Positions 55,299 through 63,993 of a stretch of DNA of 64,000 bases are shown here, piece after piece. Source of the stretch: an uncultured Shinella sp. (GTDB lineage Bacteria; Pseudomonadota; Alphaproteobacteria; Rhizobiales; Rhizobiaceae); contig NZ_CAMLFY010000002.1 in the NCBI RefSeq assembly GCF_946479415.1, positions 62,001 to 126,000 on the forward strand, read 5' to 3'. Below the pieces are notes generated by a model that did not search any database, was not told where the DNA came from, and saw only the letters and a list, made by a program, of their open reading frames with translations. The position numbers and the translations under genes were made by a program. Position 1 is the first letter of the stretch. Every line of letters begins with the position of its first letter.

Positions 55299-56825
55299 TC
55301 ATGCGGCATGATCGGCCGCCCTCGCCGCGCCGAGCCCCGAGGCAAGACGGATCACGGCTTCTTCCGACATTTCGTCCGTACCGAGTTCGCCCGCGATGCG
55401 TCCCTCCCGGACGACCAGTACGCGATCGCAAAGGCCGAGCAGTTCCGGCATTTCCGAGGATATGACGACGATGCCGATGCCCGAGCGCGCGAGATCGCGC
55501 AGCAGGCGGTGAATTTCGGTCTTCGCGCCGACATCGATGCCACGCGTCGGTTCATCCATCAGGATGACCTTCGGATTGACGGCCAGCTGCTTGGCAATCG
55601 CCACCTTCTGCTGATTGCCGCCCGACAGCGATTTCACGGGCGCCTCCACACCGCTCATGCGCACCGATAGCCGTTTGGCGAATTCTTCTGCCAGCGTCAC
55701 CTCGGCACGACCGTTCAGCAGGCCGGCGGCATTGGTCAGCGCTTTCAGGTCAAGCACGGAAATGTTCTGGGCGATCGACATGTCGAGAAACACGCCGGAG
55801 CCCTTGCGGTCTTCCGAGAGATAAACGACACCCGCCTTCACCGCATCGGAATAGGACGAGATCCTCTGCGCCTTGCCGTGCAGCCGCACCGCGCCCGAGG
55901 TGCAGGGACGAAGGCCGCAGATACCCTCGGCGATCTCCGTGCGGCCGGAGCCGATCAGGCCGCCGATGCCGAGGATTTCGCCTTTTCGTAAGTTAAAACT
56001 GACATTTTGGAAACGCGTGCCGTCGCCGATACCGTCCACGTCCAGTATGGTTTCGCCGGAGGCTTCATCGGCGCCGAGCTTGTCGGGATAGAGCTGCGTG
56101 ATCTCGCGGCCGACCATGCGGCGCACCACATCATCGGGCGTGATATCGGCGATGCGGTCGGTGCAGACATAACGGCCGTCGCGGAACACGGTCACGCGGT
56201 CGCAGAGCGAAAATATCTCGGCCATGCGGTGGCTGATATAGATGATCGAGATGCCGTTCGCCTTGAGGTCACGGATGATCGAAAACAGCTGCTGCGCCTC
56301 GGTTTCGGTGAGTGCGGCGGTCGGCTCGTCGAGGATCAGCACGCGGCAGTCGAGCGTCAGCGCCTTGGCGATCTCAACGAGCTGCTGGCTGGAAATCGGC
56401 AGGTCGGCGACCTTGCGGCGAACATCGATGGCGGCGAGACGGTTCATCACGGCCTGCGCATCGCGCTCCAGTGCGCGGTAATTCATGAAGGGCGAGCGGC
56501 GGCGGTTGGTGGCCGCCATGAACATGTTTTCGGCAACCGTCGCATCCGGGCAGAGCGCAATTTCCTGGTGCACCAGGCCAATGCCGAGCGACTGGGCGAC
56601 GGCGGGAGAGCTGATACGCACCGGCTGGCCATCGACGCGGATTTCGCCCTCGGTCGGCTGCAGCACGCCGGCGATGATGTTCATCAGCGTCGACTTGCCG
56701 GCACCGTTCTCGCCGCAGAGCGCGTGGACCTCGCCGCGTTCGAGCGTGAAGCCGACATCCGTCAACGCCTTCACCACCCCGAAATGCTTGGTCACGCCGT
56801 GAATGGTGAGCACCGGCTCCGCCAT
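55299..56825 (-). CDS. Sugar ABC transporter ATP-binding protein, RbsA type
   Basis: This 508-residue ATPase has two tandem ABC domains. The first has Walker [10 protein letters not shown] (about residues 37-45) and [11 protein letters not shown]; its signature is replaced by [15 protein letters not shown], as is usual for RbsA. The second has [19 protein letters not shown] and [10 protein letters not shown]. It energises the single permease of this operon. A strong hairpin lies between it and the upstream binding-protein gene. Confidence 0.92.
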   Translation of the reverse strand: MAEPVLTIHGVTKHFGVVKALTDVGFTLERGEVHALCGENGAGKSTLMNIIAGVLQPTEGEIRVDGQPVRISSPAVAQSLGIGLVHQEIALCPDATVAENMFMAATNRRRSPFMNYRALERDAQAVMNRLAAIDVRRKVADLPISSQQLVEIAKALTLDCRVLILDEPTAALTETEAQQLFSIIRDLKANGISIIYISHRMAEIFSLCDRVTVFRDGRYVCTDRIADITPDDVVRRMVGREITQLYPDKLGADEASGETILDVDGIGDGTRFQNVSFNLRKGEILGIGGLIGSGRTEIAEGICGLRPCTSGAVRLHGKAQRISSYSDAVKAGVVYLSEDRKGSGVFLDMSIAQNISVLDLKALTNAAGLLNGRAEVTLAEEFAKRLSVRMSGVEAPVKSLSGGNQQKVAIAKQLAVNPKVILMDEPTRGIDVGAKTEIHRLLRDLARSGIGIVVISSEMPELLGLCDRVLVVREGRIAGELGTDEMSEEAVIRLASGLGAARAADHAA

Positions 56826-56850
56826 CGTCTTCCTCCTGCTCCTTCCGAGA

Positions 56851-56876
56851 CCATCCGCGCCACGAGGCGCGGATGG
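56851..56876 (-). other. Intercistronic hairpin between binding-protein and ATPase genes
   Basis: A perfect 11-base stem, CCATCCGCGCC (56851-56861) and GGCGCGGATGG (56866-56876), encloses ACGA within the 66-base gap. There is no T-run after it on the minus strand. Such elements often protect the binding-protein mRNA from 3' decay, giving it higher expression than the membrane components. Confidence 0.55.
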
Positions 56877-56891
56877 TATTCGCTTGGGAGA

Positions 56892-57920
56892 TTACTCCTC
56901 GATACCCTTGGTGCCGCGGCGCTTCAGGTACTTGTCCCAGTAGAAATCGTCGGCGTTTTCGGCCGTGACGATCGACAGACCATTGTCCACAACCGGGATG
57001 CTCATCGGGTTGAAGCCCGAGCGCTTGGCATCGTTCATCGGGTCGATGAGTTCCGGGTGCTTGGCAAGCCACAGCAGCATGAAGCCCATATAGCCCTGCA
57101 TGCCCTGGTTCGGGTTGATCGAGCCGAAGACTTCCCCAGCCTTGATCATGTCGAGGATATTGGCATTGACGTCGGCGCACATGACGAGGACCTTGCCGCC
57201 GGCTTCCTTGTTGGCCTGTGCGGCGCCGATCGCCGAATTTGCTTCCGGCATGAAGACCGCGCCGAGGTTCGGATTGGCCTGGATGAGGCTCGACAGGCCC
57301 TGATAGGCCTTGGTCGGATCCTGGTTGGAGGCCGCGCGGCCGACCAGCTTCATGTCCGGCCATTTCTTTTCCATGCGGGCGATGAAGGCCGTGATGCGCT
57401 TGTCGTGGTTGTCCTGACCCGGATTTTCCAGGACGGCATATTCGCCCTTGCCGCCCATCTTCTCGGCAATCGCATCGGCGGCATAGGAGCCTTCGCGGTT
57501 GTTGTCCGAGGTGATGAAGGAAACGCGCTTGGAGAGCGGCGAGTCGGCGGCGAAGGTCACGACGGCCGTGCCCTGGTCGATGGCGCGGTTGATCGGCTCG
57601 ATGAAGGGGTCGGAGTTCATCGGATGCACGAGAATACCCGCCGGGTTCTGCGCCAGCGCCTGGTCGAAGGTGGCGATCTGCTTGTTGACGTCATATTCCG
57701 GCGTGCCGGTATATTCGGTCTCGCAGCCCAGCTGCTGACCGGCCTGCTTGAACATTTCATAGACCGGGAACCAGTATTCGACGCCCGAAACCATGACGTT
57801 CATGACGTATTTTTCGCCCGGCTTGCAGCGGAACGGATTTTCCGTCTCGGCAGCGGCCGCGCCGGCAAAAAGCGTGGTCGCAAGGACCGCCATGGCGGTC
57901 GTCGTGAAAAAAGTGCGCAA
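56892..57920 (-). CDS. Sugar/polyol ABC transporter periplasmic binding protein
   Basis: This 342-residue type I periplasmic binding protein has a signal peptide (RTFFTTTAMAVLATTLFAGA, with cleavage likely after AAAA near residue 25). The mature protein begins ETENPFRCKPGEKY. The region GILVHPMNSDPFIEPINRA is typical of the RbsB-like group. The start is TTG at 57920, preceded by a strong GAGGAGGA ribosome site. The frame runs to 58067, but only the TTG gives a proper signal peptide. It is the first gene of the nine-gene operon. Confidence 0.9.
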   Translation of the reverse strand: MRTFFTTTAMAVLATTLFAGAAAAETENPFRCKPGEKYVMNVMVSGVEYWFPVYEMFKQAGQQLGCETEYTGTPEYDVNKQIATFDQALAQNPAGILVHPMNSDPFIEPINRAIDQGTAVVTFAADSPLSKRVSFITSDNNREGSYAADAIAEKMGGKGEYAVLENPGQDNHDKRITAFIARMEKKWPDMKLVGRAASNQDPTKAYQGLSSLIQANPNLGAVFMPEANSAIGAAQANKEAGGKVLVMCADVNANILDMIKAGEVFGSINPNQGMQGYMGFMLLWLAKHPELIDPMNDAKRSGFNPMSIPVVDNGLSIVTAENADDFYWDKYLKRRGTKGIEE

Positions 57921-58071
57921 GTGTCCTCCTCGGGGCGCAAAGCCCTTCCCAAAAAGCCCGTGGGCGTCGGCTTCGACGCCTCTGATCTCAGTGAAGACCG
58001 GGCTTCCTCCTCGAAGTCCGGTATGAGCACCTAAACGCAGGATGCATTGCGTGTCAATATAATTCACACAA

Positions 58072-58129
58072 TGAAATATATTTCAGATTGTAGCGCTGAA
58101 ATCAAGGTCGCCAGCTGAAATATCTTTCA
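58072..58129 (-). promoter_or_regulatory. Promoter with two SorC-type operator palindromes
   Basis: TGAAATATATTTCA (58072-58085) is a perfect 14-base palindrome, and TGAAATATCTTTCA (58116-58129) is the same with one mismatch. They are 44 bases apart, about four helical turns, upstream of the binding-protein gene. A -35-like TTGATT (minus strand, 58105-58100) lies between them, and a -10-like AT-rich hexamer falls inside the first palindrome. Both are probably bound by the operon's SorC-type regulator. Confidence 0.7.
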
Positions 58130-58176
58130 CCGGCGACGATAGCAGACGACGCGCCCGACGTCGCCTGCGAGTTCGT

Positions 58177-59157
58177 TCAGGCCGGCTGAACTTCGACGGT
58201 CACATGCGAGAGCGCGCCGAGATGGGCAAGGCGCGCCTTGTAATCGGCAGGCGCCTTCGGTGCAGGCGAGGCGATGGAGACGATCGCCGCGTGATGGCCG
58301 GGGCCGACCTGCCAGACATGCAGGTCGGTGATGCGGTCCTCGCCGCGCTCCAGCGCCGTGCGGATATCCTCCACCAGCCCCTCCCCTTGCGGCACCGCAT
58401 CGATCAGAACGCCGCCGGTTTCGCGGATGAGGCTCCAGGACCAGCGCACGATGACCAGCGCACCGACGACGCCCATGGCAGGATCGGCCCAGAGCCAGCC
58501 ATAGCTGCGGCCGAGCAGGAGGGCGGCGATGGCAAACACGGACGTCAGCGCATCCGCCAGCACATGCAGATAGGCCGCCCGCAAGTTGTTGTCGCGACCG
58601 CGATGCCCGTGGCCATGCTGTTCCCGGGCATTGTGGTGGTGGCCATGATGATCATGCGGATGCGCATGGGAATGGCCGTGTCCGTGGTGATGATGGCCAT
58701 GATCGTCGCGCAGCAGCCAGGCGCTCAGGAGATTGATCAGGAGGCCGGCGACCGCCACGGCAATCGCCTGTTCGAAGCTGATGGCGACGGGATGAGCAAG
58801 CCGGACAAAACTCTCCCAGCCGATGAGAAGCGCGATCAATGCCAGCACGATGGCGCTGGCGAAACCGGCGAGATCGCCCAGCTTGCCGGTTCCGAAGGTG
58901 AAACGCGGATCGCGGGCATGCCGGCGGGAATAGCTATAGGCAAGGGCCGCGATCAGCATGGCGCCGGCATGGGTGGACATGTGCCAACCATCCGCCACCA
59001 GCGCCATCGAGCCGTAAATGGTGCCGGCGGCGATTTCCGCCACCATCATGCCGGCCGTCAGCGCGATGACGAACCAGACGCGGCGCTCGTTGCGCTGATG
59101 GTCAGCACCGAGGAAGACGTGGTCATGCGCGAGATGCGCCGTGGAATTCATCGTCAT
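58177..59157 (-). CDS. dmeF: Cation diffusion facilitator, DmeF-type Co/Ni exporter
   Basis: This is a 326-residue inner-membrane CDF protein with six helices and a very His-rich cytoplasmic loop between helices IV and V (about residues 150-195, many HGHHH and HDHHGHH repeats). The HxxxD-type metal sites are in DGWHMSTHAGA (helix II) and LHVLADALTSV (helix V). The C-terminal cytoplasmic domain includes LHVWQVGPGHHA. DmeF proteins of rhizobia export Co and Ni. It is 24 bases after the RcnR-type regulator gene, as in the known dmeRF operon. Confidence 0.88.
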   Translation of the reverse strand: MTMNSTAHLAHDHVFLGADHQRNERRVWFVIALTAGMMVAEIAAGTIYGSMALVADGWHMSTHAGAMLIAALAYSYSRRHARDPRFTFGTGKLGDLAGFASAIVLALIALLIGWESFVRLAHPVAISFEQAIAVAVAGLLINLLSAWLLRDDHGHHHHGHGHSHAHPHDHHGHHHNAREQHGHGHRGRDNNLRAAYLHVLADALTSVFAIAALLLGRSYGWLWADPAMGVVGALVIVRWSWSLIRETGGVLIDAVPQGEGLVEDIRTALERGEDRITDLHVWQVGPGHHAAIVSIASPAPKAPADYKARLAHLGALSHVTVEVQPA

Positions 59158-59181
59158 GGCCTAGTCCTTCCGTCTCGCGGT

Positions 59182-59454
59182 CTATTTCAGATAGGTCTTG
59201 AAGACCTCGATCAGCTCCTCACCGCCCTTGTGGCGATCGGCCTCGGTTTCGGCCTCCATGACGTGGTGGCGCAGGTGATCCTCCATCACCTCCGTCGTCA
59301 GGCCACCCAATGCACCCCGCACAGACGCCAACTGACGCAAAATCTCGGCGCACCCCGCCTCACCCTGCAGCGCACGCTCGATGCCCTCCAGCTGGCCTCT
59401 GAGGCGCCGTACGCGGGCAATCAGCTTGTCTTTCTGGTGAATGGTGTGGCTCAT
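59182..59454 (-). CDS. dmeR: RcnR/CsoR-family metal-sensing repressor DmeR
   Basis: This 90-residue all-helical repressor has RcnR-type Co/Ni ligands in place: His3 (MSHTIH), the Cys in GEAGCAEIL (about residue 35) and His in EDHLRHH (about 60-64). It has no separate DNA-binding domain, as is normal for the family. It should repress itself and dmeF through the G/C-tract operator at 59478-59491 and release on cobalt or nickel binding. Confidence 0.9.
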   Translation of the reverse strand: MSHTIHQKDKLIARVRRLRGQLEGIERALQGEAGCAEILRQLASVRGALGGLTTEVMEDHLRHHVMEAETEADRHKGGEELIEVFKTYLK

Positions 59455-59477
59455 AGCGCCCTCACGACGGTCTATAA

Positions 59478-59491
59478 TATACCCCCCTATA
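59478..59491. promoter_or_regulatory. RcnR/DmeR-type operator
   Basis: TATA-CCCCCC-TATA (59478-59491) lies 24 bases upstream of the dmeR start. An inverted AT/TA element flanking a run of six G/C is the known recognition pattern of RcnR-type repressors. It overlaps the AT-rich promoter stretch. Confidence 0.75.
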
Positions 59492-59544
59492 CTATATTTC
59501 GCGCAGATAAGTAAGGCTCATCCAGCCAACCATGGCTCCAAACA

Positions 59545-59570
59545 CCCCCCCCCCCGGCTCAAGGCCGGGG
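59545..59570. repeat. C-tract and short alphaproteobacterial palindromic repeat
   Basis: A run of eleven C (59545-59555) merges into a hairpin, CCCCGGC (59552-59558) and GCCGGGG (59564-59570), with loop TCAAG, followed by ATGATGG. Short palindromes of this kind (CCCGGCTCAAGGCCGGGG-like) are dispersed in rhizobial intergenic regions. The homopolymer length may vary between reads or strains. Confidence 0.5.
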
Positions 59571-59605
59571 ATGATGGAGGCGAAAATCCAACGGGTCGAT
59601 TGCGA

Positions 59606-62050
59606 CTACGCCTTCACCCGGCTCGCCGCAGCATCGTAGAGCGGCTCCAGATGAATTTTCGCAGGCGTGCGCTCCATGGCGACGACGAGCTCATAGTCGC
59701 CATCGCCCAGAAACGCGTCATCGATGCCATCGATGCGGCGCACATAGCCGTAGCCGACATTCTTGCCGAGCGTGTAGCCGTAGCCGCCGCTGGTGAGATA
59801 GCCGACAGGTTCGCCGTTGCGCAGGATCGTCTCGCGGCCGACCAGCACGATATCGGGGTTGTCGACCGTGAAGCCGGCAAACGCCTTCTTGCGCGGTTCG
59901 CCTTGAGCGGCTTCCAGCGCCCGGCGGCCGAGGAAGTCGGTATTCTTGCGCAGCTTCACCGCCCAGCCGAGACCGGCATCGAAGGGTGTATCGTTCGGCG
60001 TGATATCCGAACCCCAGGCGCGATAGCCCTTTTCGAGGCGCAGCGATTCCAGCGCGCGGTAGCCGACCGGGCGGATGTCGAAGGGCGTGCCCGCCGCCAT
60101 CAACGCATCGAAGACGGTTCCGATGGCCGCGATCGGCACATGCAGCTCCCAGCCGAGTTCGCCGACATAGGTAACGCGCAGCGCCCGGACGAGGTGTCCG
60201 GCAATCGCGATTTCCCGCACATGGCCGAAGGGGAAGGCGGCGTTGGAAACATCCGCATCCGTGACCGCGGAGAGCACGTCGCGCGCCTTCGGCCCCATCA
60301 GCGAGAGCGTGCCGAAATCCTCGGTCACGTCGCGCAGCGTCACGTCGAGACCCTCGGGGATATGGTCCTCGATCCAGCCGAGATCGTGGGTACGGAAGCC
60401 GGTGCCCGTGACGATGTAGAATTTTTCTTCCGCAAGGCGCGCCACCGTCAGGTCCGCCTCGATGCCGCCGCGGCTGTTGAGGAGCTGGGTATAGGTGAGC
60501 CGACCCGCCGGCTTGCCGATATCGTTGGCGCAGATCCAGTCGAGCGCCTTCAGCGCGTCCGGCCCCGTCATCTCGTATTTGGCGAAGGAGGACTGGTCGA
60601 AGATACCGACGGCCTCGCGCACATGACGGTGCTCGTCGCCGACGGCGGCAAACCAGTTCTGCCGGCCCATGGAGTAGATATCCTTCGGTTCCACGCCCTT
60701 GGGCGCGAACCAGTTCGGCCGCTCCCAGCCGAGCTTCGAGCCGAACACCGCGCCATGCGCCTTCAGGCGCTCATAGAGCGGCGAGACGACGCGCGGGCGG
60801 CCGCTTTCATATTCCTCGTGCGGGAAACCGATCGTGTAGTGCTTGCCATAGGCCTCCAGCGTGCGGTCGAGCACCCATTGGCGGTCGCGATGCATGCCGG
60901 CGAAGCGCCTGATGTCCACCACCCAGAGATCGAGCGGCGCTTCGCCATCGACGACCCATTGTGCCAGCACCCACCCTGCACCGCCGCCGGAGGCGATGCC
61001 GAAGGCGTTGAAGCCCGCGCCGACGAACATGTTCTTGCATTCCGGCGCCACGCCGAGGATGAAATTGCCGTCGGGCGTAAAGCTCTCGGGACCATTGATC
61101 ATCTGCTTGACCCCGACCGTCTCCAGCGCCGGCACGCGAGCAATCGCCTGCTCCATATGCTGCTCGAAATGGTCGAAATCGTCGTCGAACAGGCGGAAGG
61201 CCCATTCATCCGGCACGTCGCCGGTCATCCAGGGCTGCGGGTTCGGCTCGTAGCCGCCCATGACGAGGCCGCCGACTTCCTCCTTGAAATAGGTGCGGCG
61301 ATCCGGGTCGCGGATGGTCGGCGCGTCGGTCGAGAGGCCGGGCACCTTTTCCGTGATGATATACTGGTGCTTGACGGGCTGCAGCGGCACGTTGATGCCG
61401 GCCATCGCCCCCACCTGCCGCGCCCATTGGCCCGCGCAGTTGACGACCTTCTCGCAAACGATATCGCCGAGCGTCGTGCGCACGCGCCGTATGTGCCCCC
61501 CCTCCTCCATGTCGAAGCCCGTGACGCGCACGTTCTCGACGATCTTGGCGCCATGCATGCGCGCGCCCTTGGCGAGCGACTGGGTGATGTCGGAGGGGCT
61601 CGCCTGCCCATCCGTCGGCAGCCAGCTCGCGCCGACGAGGTCGCCGACCTCCATCAGTGGCCACATCGCCTTCACCTCCTGCGGCGTCAGCAGGTGCATG
61701 TCCATGCCGAAGCTCTTGGCAGTCGTCGCGAGGCGGCGGAATTCGGTCCAGCGGTCCTGGTTGGTGGCAAGGCGCAGGCAGCCGCTCATCTTCCAGCCGG
61801 TGGCAAGGCCGGTCTCGGCCTCCAGCCCCTTGTAGAGATCGACCGAATATTTCAGCACGCGGGTGATCGAGGCCGAGGAGCGCAGCTGGCCGACGAGGCC
61901 GGCGGCATGCCAGGTGGAGCCCGAGGTCAGCGTGCCCTGCTCAAGCAGGACGACATCCGCCTTGTGGTCGCGCGCCAGATGATAGGCCGTCGAGCAGCCG
62001 ATGATGCCGCCGCCGATGACAACGATCTCGGCATGGGAGGGCAAGGTCAT
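59606..62050 (-). CDS. FAD-dependent dimethylglycine/sarcosine dehydrogenase-like enzyme
   Basis: This 814-residue two-part flavoenzyme has an N-terminal DAO domain (IVVIGGGIIGCSTAYHLA, about residues 9-26; SGSTWHAAGLVG with the His that usually carries covalent FAD). A FAD-dependent central domain follows. The C-terminal GcvT-like folate-binding domain starts near residue 430 (FDQSSFAKYEMTGPDAL) and ends with YVRRIDG. Such enzymes demethylate dimethylglycine or sarcosine and pass the one-carbon unit to tetrahydrofolate. The ATG at 62050 overlaps the phosphotransferase gene by 4 bases. Confidence 0.85.
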   Translation of the reverse strand: MTLPSHAEIVVIGGGIIGCSTAYHLARDHKADVVLLEQGTLTSGSTWHAAGLVGQLRSSASITRVLKYSVDLYKGLEAETGLATGWKMSGCLRLATNQDRWTEFRRLATTAKSFGMDMHLLTPQEVKAMWPLMEVGDLVGASWLPTDGQASPSDITQSLAKGARMHGAKIVENVRVTGFDMEEGGHIRRVRTTLGDIVCEKVVNCAGQWARQVGAMAGINVPLQPVKHQYIITEKVPGLSTDAPTIRDPDRRTYFKEEVGGLVMGGYEPNPQPWMTGDVPDEWAFRLFDDDFDHFEQHMEQAIARVPALETVGVKQMINGPESFTPDGNFILGVAPECKNMFVGAGFNAFGIASGGGAGWVLAQWVVDGEAPLDLWVVDIRRFAGMHRDRQWVLDRTLEAYGKHYTIGFPHEEYESGRPRVVSPLYERLKAHGAVFGSKLGWERPNWFAPKGVEPKDIYSMGRQNWFAAVGDEHRHVREAVGIFDQSSFAKYEMTGPDALKALDWICANDIGKPAGRLTYTQLLNSRGGIEADLTVARLAEEKFYIVTGTGFRTHDLGWIEDHIPEGLDVTLRDVTEDFGTLSLMGPKARDVLSAVTDADVSNAAFPFGHVREIAIAGHLVRALRVTYVGELGWELHVPIAAIGTVFDALMAAGTPFDIRPVGYRALESLRLEKGYRAWGSDITPNDTPFDAGLGWAVKLRKNTDFLGRRALEAAQGEPRKKAFAGFTVDNPDIVLVGRETILRNGEPVGYLTSGGYGYTLGKNVGYGYVRRIDGIDDAFLGDGDYELVVAMERTPAKIHLEPLYDAAASRVKA

Positions 62051-62961
62051 GTGTTTGGTTTCCCGTATGATGTTCTGTAGTGGTCGAGCGCCTTGTCGAG
62101 GCGGTCGAGATTGTCGGCGGTATAGCCGACATAATCGGCGCCGGGGGCGGTGAGGTGCAGTTCCGAAACCATGCTCCACATCGCCTCGCGCAACAGCGAG
62201 GCGCATTGCATTGCGGCATGCGAGCGACGGATCGCCGGATCCGGCGCGCCGCCGAAATAGGCGTCGAGGAAATCCTCCACCTCGTCAGGTGAAAGACCGG
62301 CATTCGAGGTGGCACCGGCAAGATCGAACATGGCGGTGGAGAAGCCGGCATATTCGAAGTCGATCAGCCAGAGTTTCCGGCCATCATCGAGAATATTAGC
62401 CGGCAAAAGATCGTTGTGTCCGAAGACGATGGGCAGCGGCGCCTGCGCCGCCTCCAGCTCATCGGCCAGCGCGATATAGCTGGGCAGATGCTGCACCATG
62501 CGGCTGTTTCCGGCCTTCAGCGTGCGGGCATAATCGCGCACCACGTGGAAGGGCCAGAACAGGAAGGCCGTCCCGCTGATTTCTGCGGGCATCTGCGTGT
62601 GGAAACGACGAAGCAGATCCGCGACACGGCGACGTTCTGCCGTCACGTCCCCTGCCCCGAAGGTTTTCGCTCCGAGATAGGCCGAGACCATGATGCCGGG
62701 CTCGGCATAGCGCACCTCCGGCCCGAAACCCGCCGCATGGGCCGCCCGTGCCGTCATCAGCTCGCGATCACGAAAAACATGGTGGAAGGGATAATCCTTG
62801 CCGAAACGCACGACATGGCGCCCCACACCATCGCTGACGATATAACTCTCATTGCTGATGCCGCCCTTCAGCGGCGCGATCTCGATCCGGCCACGCCAGC
62901 AGGGCATCGCACGGATGCGATCCTCCACGGCGCGGCTGAGCTCGACGTGTCCGTCCATCAA
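62047..62961 (-). CDS. Choline/ethanolamine kinase-like phosphotransferase (APH fold)
   Basis: This 304-residue kinase-like protein has the catalytic loop FGHNDLLPANILDDG (Brenner motif, about residues 186-200) and the metal-binding DFEYAG. An N-terminal nucleotide-binding lobe (KGGISNESYIV, then HVVRFGKDYPF) is present. It resembles choline kinase/LicA-type proteins. Coupled to a dimethylglycine/sarcosine dehydrogenase-like gene, it points to use of choline-derived or other methylated amines, but the phosphate acceptor is unproven. Confidence 0.78.
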   Translation of the reverse strand: MMDGHVELSRAVEDRIRAMPCWRGRIEIAPLKGGISNESYIVSDGVGRHVVRFGKDYPFHHVFRDRELMTARAAHAAGFGPEVRYAEPGIMVSAYLGAKTFGAGDVTAERRRVADLLRRFHTQMPAEISGTAFLFWPFHVVRDYARTLKAGNSRMVQHLPSYIALADELEAAQAPLPIVFGHNDLLPANILDDGRKLWLIDFEYAGFSTAMFDLAGATSNAGLSPDEVEDFLDAYFGGAPDPAIRRSHAAMQCASLLREAMWSMVSELHLTAPGADYVGYTADNLDRLDKALDHYRTSYGKPNT

Positions 62962-63083
62962 CTCACTCCCCAGGCGGTGTCACGGACTTTTGCCGCATCC
63001 CTTGCCGAGGCGCCGTTCCCTATGATCTTGTAGGTCGCCTCGGTTGGCAATCTCATGCAGGATGAAACCGGGTGTCAATCCTG

Positions 63084-63130
63084 AAATGTGGCTTTTTCTG
63101 TTTTTGTGACTGCTTTTGCGGCTTTCTTGC
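63084..63130. promoter_or_regulatory. Repeated T-rich motifs upstream of the DeoR gene
   Basis: The 221-base divergent gap contains closely spaced repeats: GGCTTTTTC (63090-63098), TGTTTTTGTG, TGCTTTTGC (63111-63119) and GGCTTTC. DeoR-type regulators commonly bind short direct repeats of this kind, so this is a plausible operator for the DeoR gene and the divergent catabolic pair. No -35/-10 pair is assigned. Confidence 0.35.
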
Positions 63131-63182
63131 CAGATCGTCCCGGTGCGATTATGAAGGGTAAACGTCTCCGCGGACAAAAGAC

Positions 63183-63944
63183 ATGAACCACTCCAAGCGC
63201 CACAACGATATTCTCCGGCTTCTCCAGCAGGACGGTACGGTAACGATCGCCGACCTTGCCAAGAAGCTCGACGTTTCGCTCGAAACCGTGCGACGGGACA
63301 TCAAGCCGCTGACGACCAATGGCGCCGTGGTGAAGATGCACGGCGCCGTGGCCCTGCCCTCCGTGCTCGGCGAAGCACCGTTCGAAAAGCGCATGCGCGA
63401 AAACAGCGATGCGAAGAAGGCGATCGCCATCGCAGTGGCCGCGACGATCCGCGACGGCGATTCCATCATGCTCGATACGGGAACGACGACCAGCTATCTC
63501 GCCCGTGAGCTGCTCGGCCATCGGCGGCTGACGGTCGTGACCAATTCCTCCGACATCGCCCGCACACTCTCGACCGTCAACGACAACCGCGTCTATATGG
63601 CCGGCGGCGAACTGCGCAGCGACAATGGTGCGGCCTTCGGCATTTCCGCCATCGAGTTCATCAGCCATTTCACCGTCGGCCACGCGGTCATTTCGACGGG
63701 CGCGGTCGATGCCACGATCGGCATCATGGACTATGATCTGGAAGAGGCGGAATTTGCGCGCGCGGTCGTCGCACAGGGCCGCCGCGCCGTCGTCGTCACC
63801 GACCATACGAAGTTCGGCCGCCAGGGCCTCGTGCGCGTCTGCGACTTCTCCGCCCTCACCGATCTCTACACCGACAAGACCCCGCCCCGCGACGTCGCAG
63901 CAGCCTTGAAAACGGCAGGCGTCACCGTCAACCTCGCCCGCTAA
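63183..63944 (+). CDS. DeoR family transcriptional regulator
   Basis: This 253-residue regulator has an N-terminal helix-turn-helix (TIADLAKKLDVSLETVRRDI, about residues 20-39) and the DeoRC sugar-phosphate-binding domain (LDTGTTTSYLARELL, VYMAGGELRSDNG, VVVTDHTKFGRQG). It is GlpR-like in length. It is divergent from the choline-kinase-like and dehydrogenase genes and is closed by a strong terminator, so it is probably their regulator. A role for other sugar genes beyond the window remains possible. Confidence 0.9.
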   Translation: MNHSKRHNDILRLLQQDGTVTIADLAKKLDVSLETVRRDIKPLTTNGAVVKMHGAVALPSVLGEAPFEKRMRENSDAKKAIAIAVAATIRDGDSIMLDTGTTTSYLARELLGHRRLTVVTNSSDIARTLSTVNDNRVYMAGGELRSDNGAAFGISAIEFISHFTVGHAVISTGAVDATIGIMDYDLEEAEFARAVVAQGRRAVVVTDHTKFGRQGLVRVCDFSALTDLYTDKTPPRDVAAALKTAGVTVNLAR

Positions 63945-63963
63945 GTTGCCTGCAGTAAACTAA

Positions 63964-63993
63964 AAACCCGGCGATTGATTCGCCGGGTTTGTG
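63964..63993 (+). terminator. Intrinsic terminator after the DeoR gene
   Basis: A perfect 11-base stem, AAACCCGGCGA (63964-63974) and TCGCCGGGTTT (63980-63990), with loop TTGAT, is followed by a short T-containing stretch. It lies 20 bases after the DeoR stop and is symmetric enough to work in both directions. Confidence 0.8.

Noticed and set aside
46491..57920. Calling the operon erythritol (ery) or autoinducer-2 (lsr) outright
   Set aside because: It has features of both but lacks EryC-type isomerase and LsrG, and has extra oxidoreductases. I therefore left the gene symbols empty.
59441..62080. A plus-strand frame of about 880 codons opposite the dimethylglycine/sarcosine dehydrogenase-like gene
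   Set aside because: It is shadow sequence of the dehydrogenase gene with no recognisable domain and no plausible start.
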